In this document: in pieces, positions 1 through 10,414 of the stretch
Position numbering within the stretch: the first letter of the stretch is position 1
Layout of the letters: every line of letters starts with the position of its first letter
From: Bryum argenteum
Taxonomy: Eukaryota > Streptophyta > Bryopsida > Bryales > Bryaceae
DNA length: 64,000 nt
Direction: 5' to 3'
NCBI GenBank assembly: GCA_037043015.1
Contig: CM073326.1
Coordinates: 372,001-436,000 of the forward strand
Position numbers and translations under genes: made by a program
Notes under the pieces: model-generated
Seen by the model: only the letters and a program-made list of their open reading frames with translations
Databases searched by the model: none
Told to the model about the DNA's origin: nothing

Positions 1-430
1 CTAGAGGAGGAATGAATCCCCCTAGTGGATCCTTAATTAGAAATAGGGTTAGTTGCTTGATTAAGAGTTAGATGTTTTACCATTGGCCTTGCACAATTAA
101 CCTCGGGTGTTCATATTTGTGTTTGAGACTTGATTGTTTTGGTCTTGTCCAATTGACTTTGTGGTGGCAATTGTGAGTTACATTCGTTTGTAGGGGTTCT
201 TCAAGGTGGAGGGCCATGGAGGATGGAGCGCCATGGAGGATGGAGCGTCATTCATCCATGGAGGCCTTAGATTAGGGCCTTAGGGTTAGGGTGAGCCGCC
301 TCTTTGGCGGCTCCTCCATTTGTACTTAAGAGCTTGTTTTCAAGCTATAATCAATCAATCAATCCATTCCCCTCTTGTTCATTGATTCATGTTGGTGTTC
401 TCCCTCTCCCTCTTCTAATGCTTAGTTAGT
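1..430 (+). repeat. LTR-like sequence, 3' part
   Basis: No coding sequence is seen. The stretch holds a short tandem repeat of a GCCATGGAGGATGGAGC-type unit near 213-250. Near 300-420 the order is a GC inverted repeat (GCCGCC...GGCGGC), a run of AATC repeats, then a pyrimidine-rich tract. That order resembles the R/U5 end of plant LTR retrotransposons. No second LTR copy and no target duplication was found inside the window, so this is a weak call. Confidence 0.3.
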
Positions 431-543
431 GAAGAGAAGGAAGGCCATGGGCCTCCTTCTCTCTCTTCTTGCTCCCCTCTTTCCTTGTTTTTGCTCTTCC
501 TTGTAGATTGTTGTCATTTGCTCATCTCCTTGGAAGTGCCTCT

Positions 544-870
544 CAGTCAAATAGCCATCAGTCCCTCGGTTTTAGTCCAAATCGATTGAGATTTGGGATG
601 CTGGTAGATCTCCTCAGTAGCTTTCTTTTGGTATATGGCTCGTCCAATTCCGATCTGTAGGGAGGGAGAAATCACCTCCCAAAGTCAGTAGTGTTGAAGG
701 TGTTCTCGGCCGGATGGTATAAAAACAAGGCCCAGTCAAATGGCAATCAGTCCTAGGTTTTTTGTCCTATGCTTTTGAGATTTTCAGGGTAGATGCACAA
801 TTAAGTTGGCTTTCTAAAAAGCTAATGCACGCCCAATTCCGAGCTAGGATGGAGAAATGGCGGCCTAGAA
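544..870. repeat. Degenerate direct repeat (two copies, about 189 bp apart)
   Basis: Two related blocks start with CAGTCAAAT(A/G)GC(C/A)ATCAGTCC at 544 and 733. Each is followed by a GGTTTT..GTCC stretch, a TTTGAGATTT-like stretch and CCAATTCCGA(T/G)CT. Spacing between copies is about 189 bp. I see no gene here; it probably belongs to the untranslated 3' part of the retroelement-type gene at 932-3802. Confidence 0.5.
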
Positions 871-931
871 TCTGAAGGGTACTTAAAAATGCATCCGGCC
901 GGTGGTTTCTTCTTGTTCTTTCCCTTGTTCT

Positions 932-3802
932 TCATCCTCTCCTTGTTTCCCTTCTTCCCTTCTTCATTTCTCTTGTGATCTTGATCCTTGTGACCAATTG
1001 CCACCCCAAAGTGGTTTTTTGGCTCACAGGAGTGGTCTCCGAAGTGTGGGCTGAGCCAGGGAGACCCTCGGGGACAGGAGATCCCGCGATGGGCATTGCC
1101 GGTGCCGGTAGAGCCTGGGGTGCCTCAATCCCCTGTTTGGGTGGATGGGGATCGGTCCTCTCGTCTTCTCCTGGTTGGATCGTGGCCTCCGGGGCGGGAG
1201 CAAGGCTCTCATCCCTAGGGTCCACTATCCGATCAGGTGGAATCGGGGAGGAAGTCCTGCTATCCGCCTCTACTCGGGAAGCTCTCTCCTCAGGGGGGAC
1301 TTCTTCCTTGGCCGCCTCTGTCTCTTCGTGGGTATCCTCGGGGAGGAGAGGCAGTACGCCTGCCCCGGTCGGAACCTTTTCCGGGCTGTGGACGGGAGGA
1401 GGAACGGGCTATTCCATGGCTACGGGGTCGGCGGACTCCTCTTCCTCTACCCGGGCAGCCTCAACAGACTCGGATGCTACCCGGGTAGGAGGGTTTTCAA
1501 CTACCTCCGGCGGGGGTGCTTCTCCGGGAAAGGCCTTAGCCATTTCCCCGATGAGGGTCCTCATCTCTTGGAGGGCTCCTTCCATCCTCTCCGCGACCTT
1601 CTTCATGTATGCCGCCATCCGGGTTGGGAGATCCAATCCCGATGCCTGGAATTGGGCGTCGAGCAGCTGAGCCTTCAGCTGTGCCTCTCCGGGTGCATAC
1701 AGGAATCTCCTGAGCCCGAAAAGGTGCTGCCGAGCGTACCCCTGCTGCTTAGACAGCTCTTCCTCCAACTGCTGGATTTCCCGGTCTTGCCGAAGGATAA
1801 TGAGGGATCCCTCGTTGATGCTTGCCCGGGCTGCTGCATTCTCCTGGACTAGCTCCCGCACCATGTCGGGGTACCGCTCCACCTGGCCAGTTCGGAGAGC
1901 TATCGATATCCCGCGCAGGGCCTTATGCATTTGCAGATGCTCCTGCGTGCATACGTGCAAAGCGTGGGCGATCGGTTGCAAGGGGTGTTCCTCCGTTATC
2001 CGGAATGGGGGTACCGGGAGGCATAGGTCGATCTCCTGCCTCCGCGGGGTGAAATCCTCCCACCCGGGTAACCGGTCGGTGTTGGCCGGTGCCGTCTCTC
2101 CCTGTGCCCGGGTAGTGGGGACAGGAGAGTACTGTCCAGTCGCTCCCTCCTCCTCCGAGTCTGAGGACTTCTCCATCACCTTCTTCCCTTTTCTCCGGGC
2201 GTCTCCTTCCCCGGGCGAGGTGGGTCGCTGTATGGCCGGAATAGCCCTGATGACTGGTTCGAGGGGTTCGGCCCGGACAGCAGGGGCAGTAGCAGGGGTC
2301 GCGGCAGTGTCCTCCCTGGGCCTGGTAAGCTTCCTCCGAACCCGGGGTCGAGGGCTCTCGGAGGGGAGGTCCGCCCTCCTCTTCTTGGCGTACGTTGGGT
2401 CTCCCCACTCGATTTCTCCTGCAGCTGGCGGGGGCACGGGGTCACCTACCGGACTGTCTGCGAGGAGAAGAAGTCCGGCAGGTATGCTCTCAGCCTGTAC
2501 TTCCCGGGTCGGAGTAGGTGCTTCCGGGGTAGGATCTCCTCGAGGGGGTACTCCTTCCGCCTCAGCATCTCCTGGTTGCGCTACAATTGCTACCTCCTGC
2601 CTACCCGGGGGAGAGGAAGCCTCCGCCTCCACGAACCTTAGCACCCGCCCGGATTTTCTCCGGTGTAGGACTGGGGGTTCTTCTCCGTCACTGTCGTTCC
2701 CTTGCACTGGTCTGAGAGGTGGTGGAGAGGCGATCGCAGAGGTCGGAGGAGTTGCCATGGCTACTGGGGAGCTCTCCTCCAACCCGGGTAGGATCGGGCT
2801 CTGGTGGCTCGATCCGGCTGCAGCTCCACTCCGGGTTGCCATCTGGTGGCTGGTGGCTGGCCGGGGTGTTGTGGCTCCCTCCGGGGGGGGTAGCGGAACG
2901 ACCTCCCTCTGCCGGAGGATGGCTGCTCCTCCTGCACCAGGTCCTGGCGCTCCCTCATCTCCTGCCCGGGGTGCTTCTGCTCCTGTCCTCCGCGGTCTCT
3001 GCTCTCCTGGACCCGGCGGTCCTGGAGGTGCAGGAGGTGGGGGTGGTGGGAGAGCCCCTGCTCCGGGGGCGGGCACCCTGGGGAGCAGTTTGGCCGCAGC
3101 AGGGACTCCCACCTCGGGAATCTGCTCCACGGGAAACATGTCCCGTCTGCCCTCCATGAGCATCCTGAGGAGGGTGATCTCACCCGGATTGAGGCACTCG
3201 TAATGCGCGTACAGGTGGTACACGTATGGCGCCAGGGGACAGCCCTTCACACTGGCGGCCTTCTTTGAGGCCCGGATGATCACCTCCTCGAGGATGTGCC
3301 CCCATCCTACGCGCTTCCGCCCCAGGTAAGACTCCATGATTGCCTTCAGGAGCCGGTTTGATACAAACTGTGGCTTCTCCGGGTTGAGGATCGGTGCCAG
3401 GAACCTCAGCAGACGCCGCTCCCGAGCATTCGCGCAATCCTCCACTTGGTAGCCGTCGTGCTCGTGCGCGGGGTTGTGGAACATTCCACCGAGGGAGGGA
3501 TCGTTCCTCACCTGAATGTATCCGGTGGAGGAGTCCGGAAAGCCGTACGTCGCCCTCCAGCACGCCTCCTGCCAAAAATGCGGCTTGGCCCGGACAGGGT
3601 TGTCGGCGAAAGTCGGTGGATCCTGTCCGGACACGGCCTCCTCGATAATCCCTGCATCCTCCACATTCCAGGGCACCCAGTACAATCCTACGCACCCCAT
3701 CCGTGTCAAGTCCTGCACCAACTGCGCCCGGGCATCCACCGCCATTGGAATGCCAGCCTGGATAATCTTGCTCCTAATCCGCGAAGCTCTCTCCCCGGCC
3801 AT
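932..3802 (-). pseudogene. Large retroelement-type protein, Pro-rich with coiled coil, one in-frame stop
   Basis: The main frame runs 3802 to 1409 (797 codons). The same frame stays open beyond a TAG at 1409-1411 down to 932, so the ancestral protein was probably about 957 residues. Residues 1-230 are a compact, Trp-rich domain (VGLYWVPWNV, HFWQEACWRATYG). Residues 240-560 are Pro/Gly/Glu-rich. Residues about 620-760 form a charged coiled-coil stretch. This layout resembles the extra ORFs that accompany plant Ty3/Gypsy elements of the Tat group. No protease, reverse transcriptase or integrase lies beside it. The start is the ATG at 3802, which gives the longest frame. The TAG could come from CAG by one C-to-T change. 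The function is unknown, and host-gene status cannot be excluded. Confidence 0.55.
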
Positions 3803-3809
3803 GTCTCCG

Positions 3810-4560
3810 TACTCCTCCTCTCCGGGCTATGGTGCGCAGGACGGCCGCGTGTACAAGTTCGTGCGAGAATTGGGGGAGCAGCACGGCCGGCAATGGCGCA
3901 CGAAAAACGAGGAAGAGAGAATGGGGGGGGAGAAAATCAAAAAGGAGGGACAACGGCCTTCCCCGTGCCATTAACGACAAAAGAGAGTGGGGGAGGTGGC
4001 GGTACCTTTTGGCGGCGTGGCTTTAATCACGGGCTTGTCAGCCCGGGACTGTCGGCGCCGCCGGTGGTTATACCGCCCGGCCTGTCCTCCCACCCGGCGG
4101 CCTCTCCGGCCATTGATAACCGGCCGGGTTATAACCGGTCGGTCTTTATTCGGTCGGGCCATGGCCGGGCCGGGCCATGGCTGGCCGGGCAATAACTGTC
4201 CGGGTCATGCCCGGACAGATCGTACCCGGGCCTCTCATGCCCGGTCGGCACATGCCCGATTCGGTGCATCCCGGGTCAGTATATGCCTTCCCGGTTTGGG
4301 GCAGACCCGGGACTGGTCGGCTAAGCCCTACCCGGGCACTCAGTGGTCGAACTAGGTACGGTGAGCCCGTGCCCGAGTTTTAAAAGCAAAGACTAGGAAG
4401 CAAAAGGCGGTTTAGAAATTCCGCTATCCTATCCTGCCCACTAAGCTTTAGGATGTCTCCGGGCAGGCAGGTCCCTGGCTAAGCTAACCCTACCCGGTAA
4501 TTACCCGGATAGCCGGTTACCAGGGCGTTATTTATTCTATTTAACTACTACTAAGTACTA
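3810..4560. other. GC-rich upstream region with CCCGGG/GGCCGGG microrepeats
   Basis: No gene is seen. From about 4020 to 4520 the sequence is dominated by short GGCCGGG, CCCGGGC, ATGCCCGG and TAACCGG words in both orientations, many of them palindromic. It lies just upstream of the start of the minus-strand gene at 932-3802, so it may carry that gene's promoter or be LTR U3 sequence. No clear TATA box was located. Confidence 0.4.
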
Positions 4561-4590
4561 TCCGGACCAAATTGGGACAAAAACGAAAAA

Positions 4591-5900
4591 ATGAGGTTTG
4601 ACAAGGAGCCCTCATCGGCACAAGCAGGAGGGTACCTCGAGCAAAGCCTCAGGCCCGGCCAAGCACTCACAGCAGCCCTCATCGGCCCAAGCAGGAGAGA
4701 ACAGGAGATTTGCCAACACCCTGCACTCCGGAAATTGACACCACGATGGCAAAGAACATCACAGGATCAAAACGCAGATGGCAACAAAAAACGCAAAATC
4801 CTCCACGAGGTGCCAGACATTCGTGGACGAAGCTCCGGGCTCCTTCCCGGCTTTCACACGCAATCGGGGCCAGCCAAAATGAATCTACATCAGGCCCGGC
4901 CATTCACACACAGGAGCCCTCATCGGCACGGCACAAGCAGGAGGGGAGCTCGAGCAAAGCCTCAGGCCCAGCCATGCACACACTGGAGCCCTCATCGGCA
5001 CAAGCAGGAGGGTACCTCGAGCAAAGCCTCAGGCCCGGCCAAGCACTCACAGCAGCCCTCATCGGCCCAAGCAGGAGAGAACAGGAGATTTGCCAACACC
5101 CTGCACTCCGGAAATTGACACCACGATGGCAAAGAACATCACAGGATCAAAACGCAGATGGCAACAAAAATCGCAAAATCCTCCACGAGGTGCCACACAT
5201 TCGTGGACGAAGCTCTGGGCGCCTTCCCGGCTCTCACACGCAATCGGGGCCAGCCAAAATGAATCTACATCAGGCCCAGCCATTCACACACAGGAGCCCT
5301 CATCGGCACGGCACAAGCAGGAGGGGAGCTCGAGCAAAGCCTCAGGCCCAGCCATGCACACACTGGAGCCCTCATCGGCACAAGCAGGAGGGGAGCTCGA
5401 GCAAAGCCTCAGACCCAGCCATGCACACACTGGAGCCCTCATCGGCACAAGCAGGAGGGTACCTCGAGCAAAGCCTCAGGCCCGGCCAAGCACTCACAGC
5501 AGCCCTCATCGGCCCAAGCAGGAGAGAACAAGAGATTTCCCAACACCTTGCACTCCGGAAATTGACACCACGATGGCAAAGAACATCACAGGATCAAAAC
5601 GCAGATGGCAACAAAAATCGCAAAATCCTCCACGAGGTGCCAGACATTCGTGGACGAAGCTCCGGGCTCCTTCCCGGCTTTCACACGCAATCGGGGCCAG
5701 CTAAAATGAATCTACATCAGCCCCGGCCATGAGACACACAGCTGCCCTCATCGGCACAGCACAATCAGGAGGTGTAGCTCGAGCATAGCCTCAGGCCCAG
5801 CCATGCGCACAGGAGCCCTCATCGGCACAAGCAGGAGGGTAGCTCGTGCGAAGCCTCAGCCCAACCGTGCACACACAGCTGCACGAATAGCATCAGGCCC
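4591..5900. repeat. 380-bp macrosatellite with 67-bp subunits
   Basis: The word TACCTCGAGC recurs at 4633, 5013 and 5460. The first interval is 380 bp. The second is 447 bp because an extra subunit of about 67 bp was gained. The subunit starts GGAGCCCTCATCGGCACAAG and contains AGCTCGAGCAAAGCCTCAG. Between subunits lies a conserved block of about 250 bp (ACATCACAGGATCAAAACGC). Degenerate copies continue to about 5900. A plus-strand frame stays open at 4710-5732, but its product is only the repeat itself, so I do not call it a gene. Confidence 0.85.
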
Positions 5901-6169
5901 GCCCGTGTAGGACACTGCACCACTCATCGGCACAAGCTGGAGGAGCAAACATAGAGTGCAGAAATCAAATACCCCACTAAGTCAAGCTTTCAAGGTGCTC
6001 TGCTTCGAGCCTAGCAGTCACCAGCCCTCATCGGCAACAGGGAAGATTGACAGCACAAAGCGAAAAGTAGCCAGCAACCTCCACTCCCCGAATTCACAGA
6101 ATCGATGACCGAAATTGTCACGGTAGACTCAACAGGACGATGCACACAGGCGGCCATCTTTCAAATTAC
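5901..6169. other. Degenerating edge of the macrosatellite, no gene seen
   Basis: Scattered CTCATCGGCA words mark the fading edge of the repeat array. Downstream of about 6060 nothing recognisable remains until the small minus-strand exon ending at 6170. Confidence 0.4.
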
Positions 6170-6598
6170 CTTCAACCTTGTTATTGAGTACAAAGGTATC
6201 TGCATCAGGCTGGCCATGAAGCAACAGAAGAGCCTGTTCATGACGAAGAAGTTCTCTTCCACTAAATTTCTGAAAAAAAATTAGGGTTTACATTCAATTA
6301 GATGTAGCAGGGAGCTTTGTCCAGTACATACCAGGAATTTCTTGGAGTACCACGCCTCCAACTCCGGCCTGGTTTTCATTGCTTCACCAGGAGCATGCGC
6401 CTTGTAAAATTCCCTGTATAATTTGTTGAATATACTTGAATCAGAAGACTGGGAACTCACATTTTCTAAACCTTCTTCGACGTGCTCACTGCCTCCTTCA
6501 ACTGCCACCTCTTGCTCTACAAGATTCGCCATGAGTTCTTCTTCCTGCAATATCTTGACAGCAATGGTGTGCAAATTCATTGAATAACTCCCTCCCAC
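6170..6598 (-). CDS. Hypothetical two-exon gene fragment
   Basis: Exon A covers 6598-6332. It ends at a donor GTATGT after residues ELEAWYSKKFL. Exon B covers 6269-6170 after a TTTTTTTTCAG acceptor, reads KFSGRELLRHEQALLLLHG, and ends at a GTAATT donor. The junction keeps phase 0, which supports real splicing. The first ATG at 6598 gives an acidic N-terminus (QEVAVEGGSEHVEEGLEN). I do not recognise the family. Further exons would lie to the left, in the macrosatellite edge, and are not seen, so this may be a captured or truncated gene fragment. Confidence 0.4.
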
Positions 6599-6599
6599 A

Positions 6600-8175
6600 A
6601 TTTGACAGTGTCAAATGTACTCCTCCCATCTTGCCACTACACTTTCTGTTACTTCTACTAAAATTAGCTGCCTCCTAGCCCATCGGCGGTTCCTGCTTTG
6701 TCCTGTTCCAAATTAGCACAAACTTTTATTGTAATCGAATCTCGCAATTGATTAGCCCGACTTTGGAATGAGCCAGATTGAATGAACGGCGACCCCTGAC
6801 TCACTCAAGAGCCGGCGCCAAAAAGGAATGGCGCGTCCCACGCGATGGACATCGGCGCTCTGCGACTTCGGCAGCAACATCGGAGTACCTGGCCTCCCCG
6901 AACGCAGGCTTCGACATCGGCAACATCGGAGTAGCTGGGCTCCTTCTCGGAGGCAGCGAACAAGCAGCCGGTACCCGGCCTCGCCGGTACCCGGCCGCGC
7001 CTTACACCATGGCGGTACCCGGCCACGCCGGTACCGGGCCTTCATTGACAGGAGGGTACCTTGCCCGGACGGCAGCCCATGCCCGTGGAGGGGGGGTAAC
7101 GGGGACCGTGGGGTATGGTAGACCGAGATGGGTAACGTGGACCGTGTGGGTATCGGAGACCGAAGGGGGGGTAACGGGGACCGGGAGGGGGGGTGGTAAC
7201 GGGGACCGCGGGGGGTAACGAGTATTGTTTGGGGGTAACGGGGACCGGTTCTCAACTAATCTGGAGCGGGCCAGTAGCTTGTGAGCTCTAACATCGGGCT
7301 CAGGAACTCAAGCATCAAGCTCATGACCTCGGGCATCGTGCGAAGCCATAGACTAGTATTATGGTTCGTTTGCGATATTTTCACCAACCCTATATATTAT
7401 ATTCATTATCTCCGTACTTAGTCAATGCAATGGCCATGAATATGATTTATCTCTACGACAATTGTACATACATATACTTAATAATACATACATTTACTTA
7501 GTTCGTCTACCATCTCAAAAATGCTAAATTGGAGGGTCCATGAGCTGATTCATATTTCTTATTTTTGGTATGGAGGCCGGTCCCAGCATCATTTATAAAA
7601 AAAAGACAATATCGCCGTCCAGTCCGGCAGAACCTCTCATGGGTCCGTGACGTTAGTGAACATCATGGTCTCGGTACAAGTTGTCGGTGCTCATGTTCTG
7701 TTATAACATGGGCATGCATGAGAGCGGATGGATTGTGTCATAAAAAGTGTTGGAGTGTCGGTTTTAACGTCGCATGAAGCTGTGCCATGTCGGTGCTCAT
7801 TGTGATCGACTGGTACTGATGTGAGGAAAGATTGCTCAAGTGATTAGATTTCTTGTGAAAATGTAAGAGAAAATCAGGTCGATTGTAATGCGCATTCGTG
7901 TCGGTGCCAAAGTGTCGGTTTGTAATTCGCAGAAATGTCGGTGACTTACAATCCAGCAAAAAAGCTGCTGGTGTTGCCGGTGCTGTCGGCAGTGCCGTTG
8001 ATGGGTCGCTTGGTAGGTGCAGTTGAATGGGCCTTCAAGGTGAAATAAAGGCAATCCGGTTTGCTCCCTTGTTATAGAAGAACGGTTTTGGAGGATAGCC
8101 AGTATCTCAAAGCTCGGACTTTTGGGCCATCTTTCATTCAAAGTTTGTTAGTCTTGCAAAGTTAAAGTCGATCAA
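6600..8175. other. Low-complexity intergenic region upstream of the ADD gene
   Basis: No gene is supported. From 6960 to 7260 the sequence is rich in GGTACCCGGCC words and then GGGGTAACGGGGACCG repeats, which force several open but meaningless frames. From 7670 to 7960 the word TGTCGGTG recurs (GTCGGTGCTCAT and variants). The last 200 bases upstream of 8176 should hold the promoter and leader of the ADD gene; no unmistakable TATA box is visible. Confidence 0.4.
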
Positions 8176-8613
8176 ATGGCGGGGCATGCTGCCGATGTCC
8201 ATCCTTTGTATTTGTATTCGTGCACTGCATGTGGAGAGAGAAAAGTCCGTGCTTGTTTGATGGAGCATCCTCGTCTTGGTGTTGGAATTTGCATTTCGTG
8301 CAAACTTTTTTTGGACGACGTTGTATTTACGAAGAACGTCCAGTATGATGATGAGCAATGCAATTGGTGTGGAGGAGAGGAGTTTGTGATCCCCTGTGAT
8401 TATTGTCACAAAGCGTGGTGTTCAGCGTGTATAGCACGGAACAAGGGAGACGAGTACCTGAAGGACATGACGGGCAAGACTTGGGGGTGCTTCAGCTGCA
8501 ATGTGTATGAAATACTGCCACTACAGACGATTTGGGAGGATTTTTTAGAATTCACTTCAGAAGCTGGTGATCGCAGCAGCAGTGATACAGGGACTGACTC
8601 TAACTATGACTAG
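8176..8613 (+). CDS. Stand-alone ADD-type (ATRX/DNMT3-like) zinc finger protein
   Basis: The predicted protein has 145 residues. Residues 15-115 carry the cysteine spacing of an ADD domain. A GATA-type finger comes first (YSCTACGER, then GICISCKLFL). A PHD-type finger follows (EQCNWCGGEE, then PCDYCHKAWCSACI), and the last pair is WGCFSCN. A short helical, acidic tail follows (IWEDFLEF). In animal ATRX and DNMT3, ADD domains read histone H3 tails unmethylated at K4, with K9me3 preferred in ATRX. Here nothing else is attached: no SNF2 helicase and no methyltransferase. The ATG at 8176 is chosen because it lies just before the domain. The frame has no stop or shift, unlike most neighbours. It could be a final exon of a longer gene, but the fold appears complete. 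Confidence 0.75.
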   Translation: MAGHAADVHPLYLYSCTACGERKVRACLMEHPRLGVGICISCKLFLDDVVFTKNVQYDDEQCNWCGGEEFVIPCDYCHKAWCSACIARNKGDEYLKDMTGKTWGCFSCNVYEILPLQTIWEDFLEFTSEAGDRSSSDTGTDSNYD

Positions 8614-9960
8614 CTGATAAATAGTTATTGAAGGTGTATGGCCACGACTCACATTTGAAATGAGAGTTGGCATTGAATGTGATGAAATTTTTTAATACAA
8701 ATTACATACTACGGCATTGCCGAGGACCGTGTTGGACTGCTTGACTCCATGCTCTGAAGTTCAAGTGAAGAGTTTGAAATGCTTCCATCTGAGAATGTCA
8801 TCCTTGACGGAGCTGCTGCGGCTTCGTTTGCTGCCACTACATGCGACACTTGATAAAAGCAAAAAAATTTGCATGCTAATGGAAGAATTGGTAGGCCTAG
8901 AGTCGGTTTTCTGACACCATCCAGCTAAGATCCTCGATTGTGTTATTAATCAGTTGATAATCGTGTGAAAACCATGCGATACTCGGGTATTTTTAAAATA
9001 TTAAACCGGCAAAAAGTTTAAGCTTTCGGACCCAAATCGGCAAATTGATTTTCATTCGGCTCATTTATAACTGTCTGCTCTTGAGCAAGGAGATCTATGT
9101 TGTGGGTGATTGCTCTAACAAGTAGGTTCAGTCAAAGTACTAACAATGATGAATGGCAAGCTAGAGGACAAGTCATGTGATTGTGGAGGGAAGAATTGGA
9201 GTAGCCTATGCAGTGCCATGTGGTGGAAAGGATTGTTACTTGTACAAAGCAGCTAATCTTAACAGCTCGGATTAATTGAAGTGAAAAAGCGGGTTCTCCT
9301 TCCACTTTGCGACTTCGGGAGCGAGAGCTTTAGAAGGAGTCTGTGCAAGAAGCTCCTGCAGATCTGGTCGCACCACGGCAACCTTGTACCTAAAGAAGTA
9401 ATGACACTCCGAATCAGCAAAATGATACAGCAGCTCTTGAGCATGCAACGTTACTATTGTTGTTTCAGCACGTACCCTTGTTTCACAAAGCTGTTGAAAA
9501 AGCCGATTTCGAGAGTCTCCGGGAAGACGACAACAAGCAAGCGTTTCGGTGAAGACGAAACAGGCTTTCTAATGTGCGTTGATGTCTGGCTGTGAAGCCC
9601 CATGAAGGTCTCGCCCAGGATAGCAGCAGGTTTATATCAATTCCTTCCAGCTAGGGATATATTTTCGATGTTGTGGAAACTACAATTATTTTAGAAACCT
9701 CTTAACATTAACAAATTGTCATTTACAGTCAAGTCTTCAGCTCAAGTCTAACCAATTTCAAGGAATTTAAACCTTATTTTCACGGGTTTGGGTCACTAAA
9801 TCCACGGTTATAAGTCTTGAATATTCGAATATTCTCAAGAATATTCGAAAATTATTCTCAATTTTTTTTTTAAAAATCTATTTTTAGAAATATTTTTACT
9901 AAAAATACAAATTCAACCCTAAAAATTCTAAATCTTACCGCTCACCGCTCACCGCTCACC
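8614..9960. other. Intergenic, no gene supported
   Basis: Short open frames at 8717-8914 and 9281-9595 lack recognisable domains and codon-level support. Between 9815 and 9862 there is an AT-rich inverted repeat built from GAATATTCGAATATTC and GAATATTCGAAAAT. Near 9940-9972 CCGCTCA is repeated about four times. Confidence 0.4.
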
Positions 9961-9988
9961 GCTCAACGCTCACACGGTAGCAACGTCC

Positions 9989-10414
9989 ATGAAGGAGATG
10001 GTAACTCCGGCCTTCACGTCTACTCCTGCGAAGACTCCGAGGCCGGATCCGGTTAAAGTTGAGAGAACGGATGCTGGACCCTCCAGTCCGACCGACACGA
10101 AGGGCAAGTCTAAGGGGAAGACGGAGGATAGCGCATCCGTCCCAGCGGATTCTCCGGCCAAGAACACCCGTAACGCGAGGAGGAAGCTCACGTCCGAGGA
10201 ATACGAGAAGTCTCCTGGAGCCCAGAAGCTTCACGACATCAGCCTCGAGCATTCAGAAGAAGAAGAATTGAAGAGCGGGGACGACACGGACGAGGACTCA
10301 AGCGAGGACGAGTACATGATAACGGATACGGGCAAGAGGGTCAAGGCAGGACGGATCGCAGCCTCGCCACTGAAGCGGCCGAAGCACGGAGTTAGTTCGC
10401 GGAAGAAGAGGTAG
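9989..10414 (+). CDS. Small acidic nuclear-type hypothetical protein
   Basis: This is a 141-residue frame starting at ATG 9989. The first half is Ser/Thr/Pro/Lys-rich with SPAK-like words. Residues about 80-110 are strongly acidic (EEEELKSGDDTDEDSSEDE). The C-terminus is basic (PLKRPKHG and a final RKKR), resembling a nuclear localisation signal. There is no catalytic domain. It might be a chromatin-associated protein, the N-terminal exon of a transposase, or a gag-like leader, because MULE fragments lie 1 kb downstream. The frame is intact. The family is not recognised. Confidence 0.4.
   Translation: MKEMVTPAFTSTPAKTPRPDPVKVERTDAGPSSPTDTKGKSKGKTEDSASVPADSPAKNTRNARRKLTSEEYEKSPGAQKLHDISLEHSEEEELKSGDDTDEDSSEDEYMITDTGKRVKAGRIAASPLKRPKHGVSSRKKR

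Noticed and set aside
975-3203. Long plus-strand frames at 975-1670, 1145-1852 and 1800-3203
   Set aside because: They lie opposite the Pro-rich minus-strand gene. GC-rich Pro/Arg coding DNA keeps the other strand open, and none shows a domain.
4710-5732. 340-codon plus-strand frame in the macrosatellite
   Set aside because: The product is only the repeated unit, and the repeat lacks stops in that phase. No domain, no splice signals.
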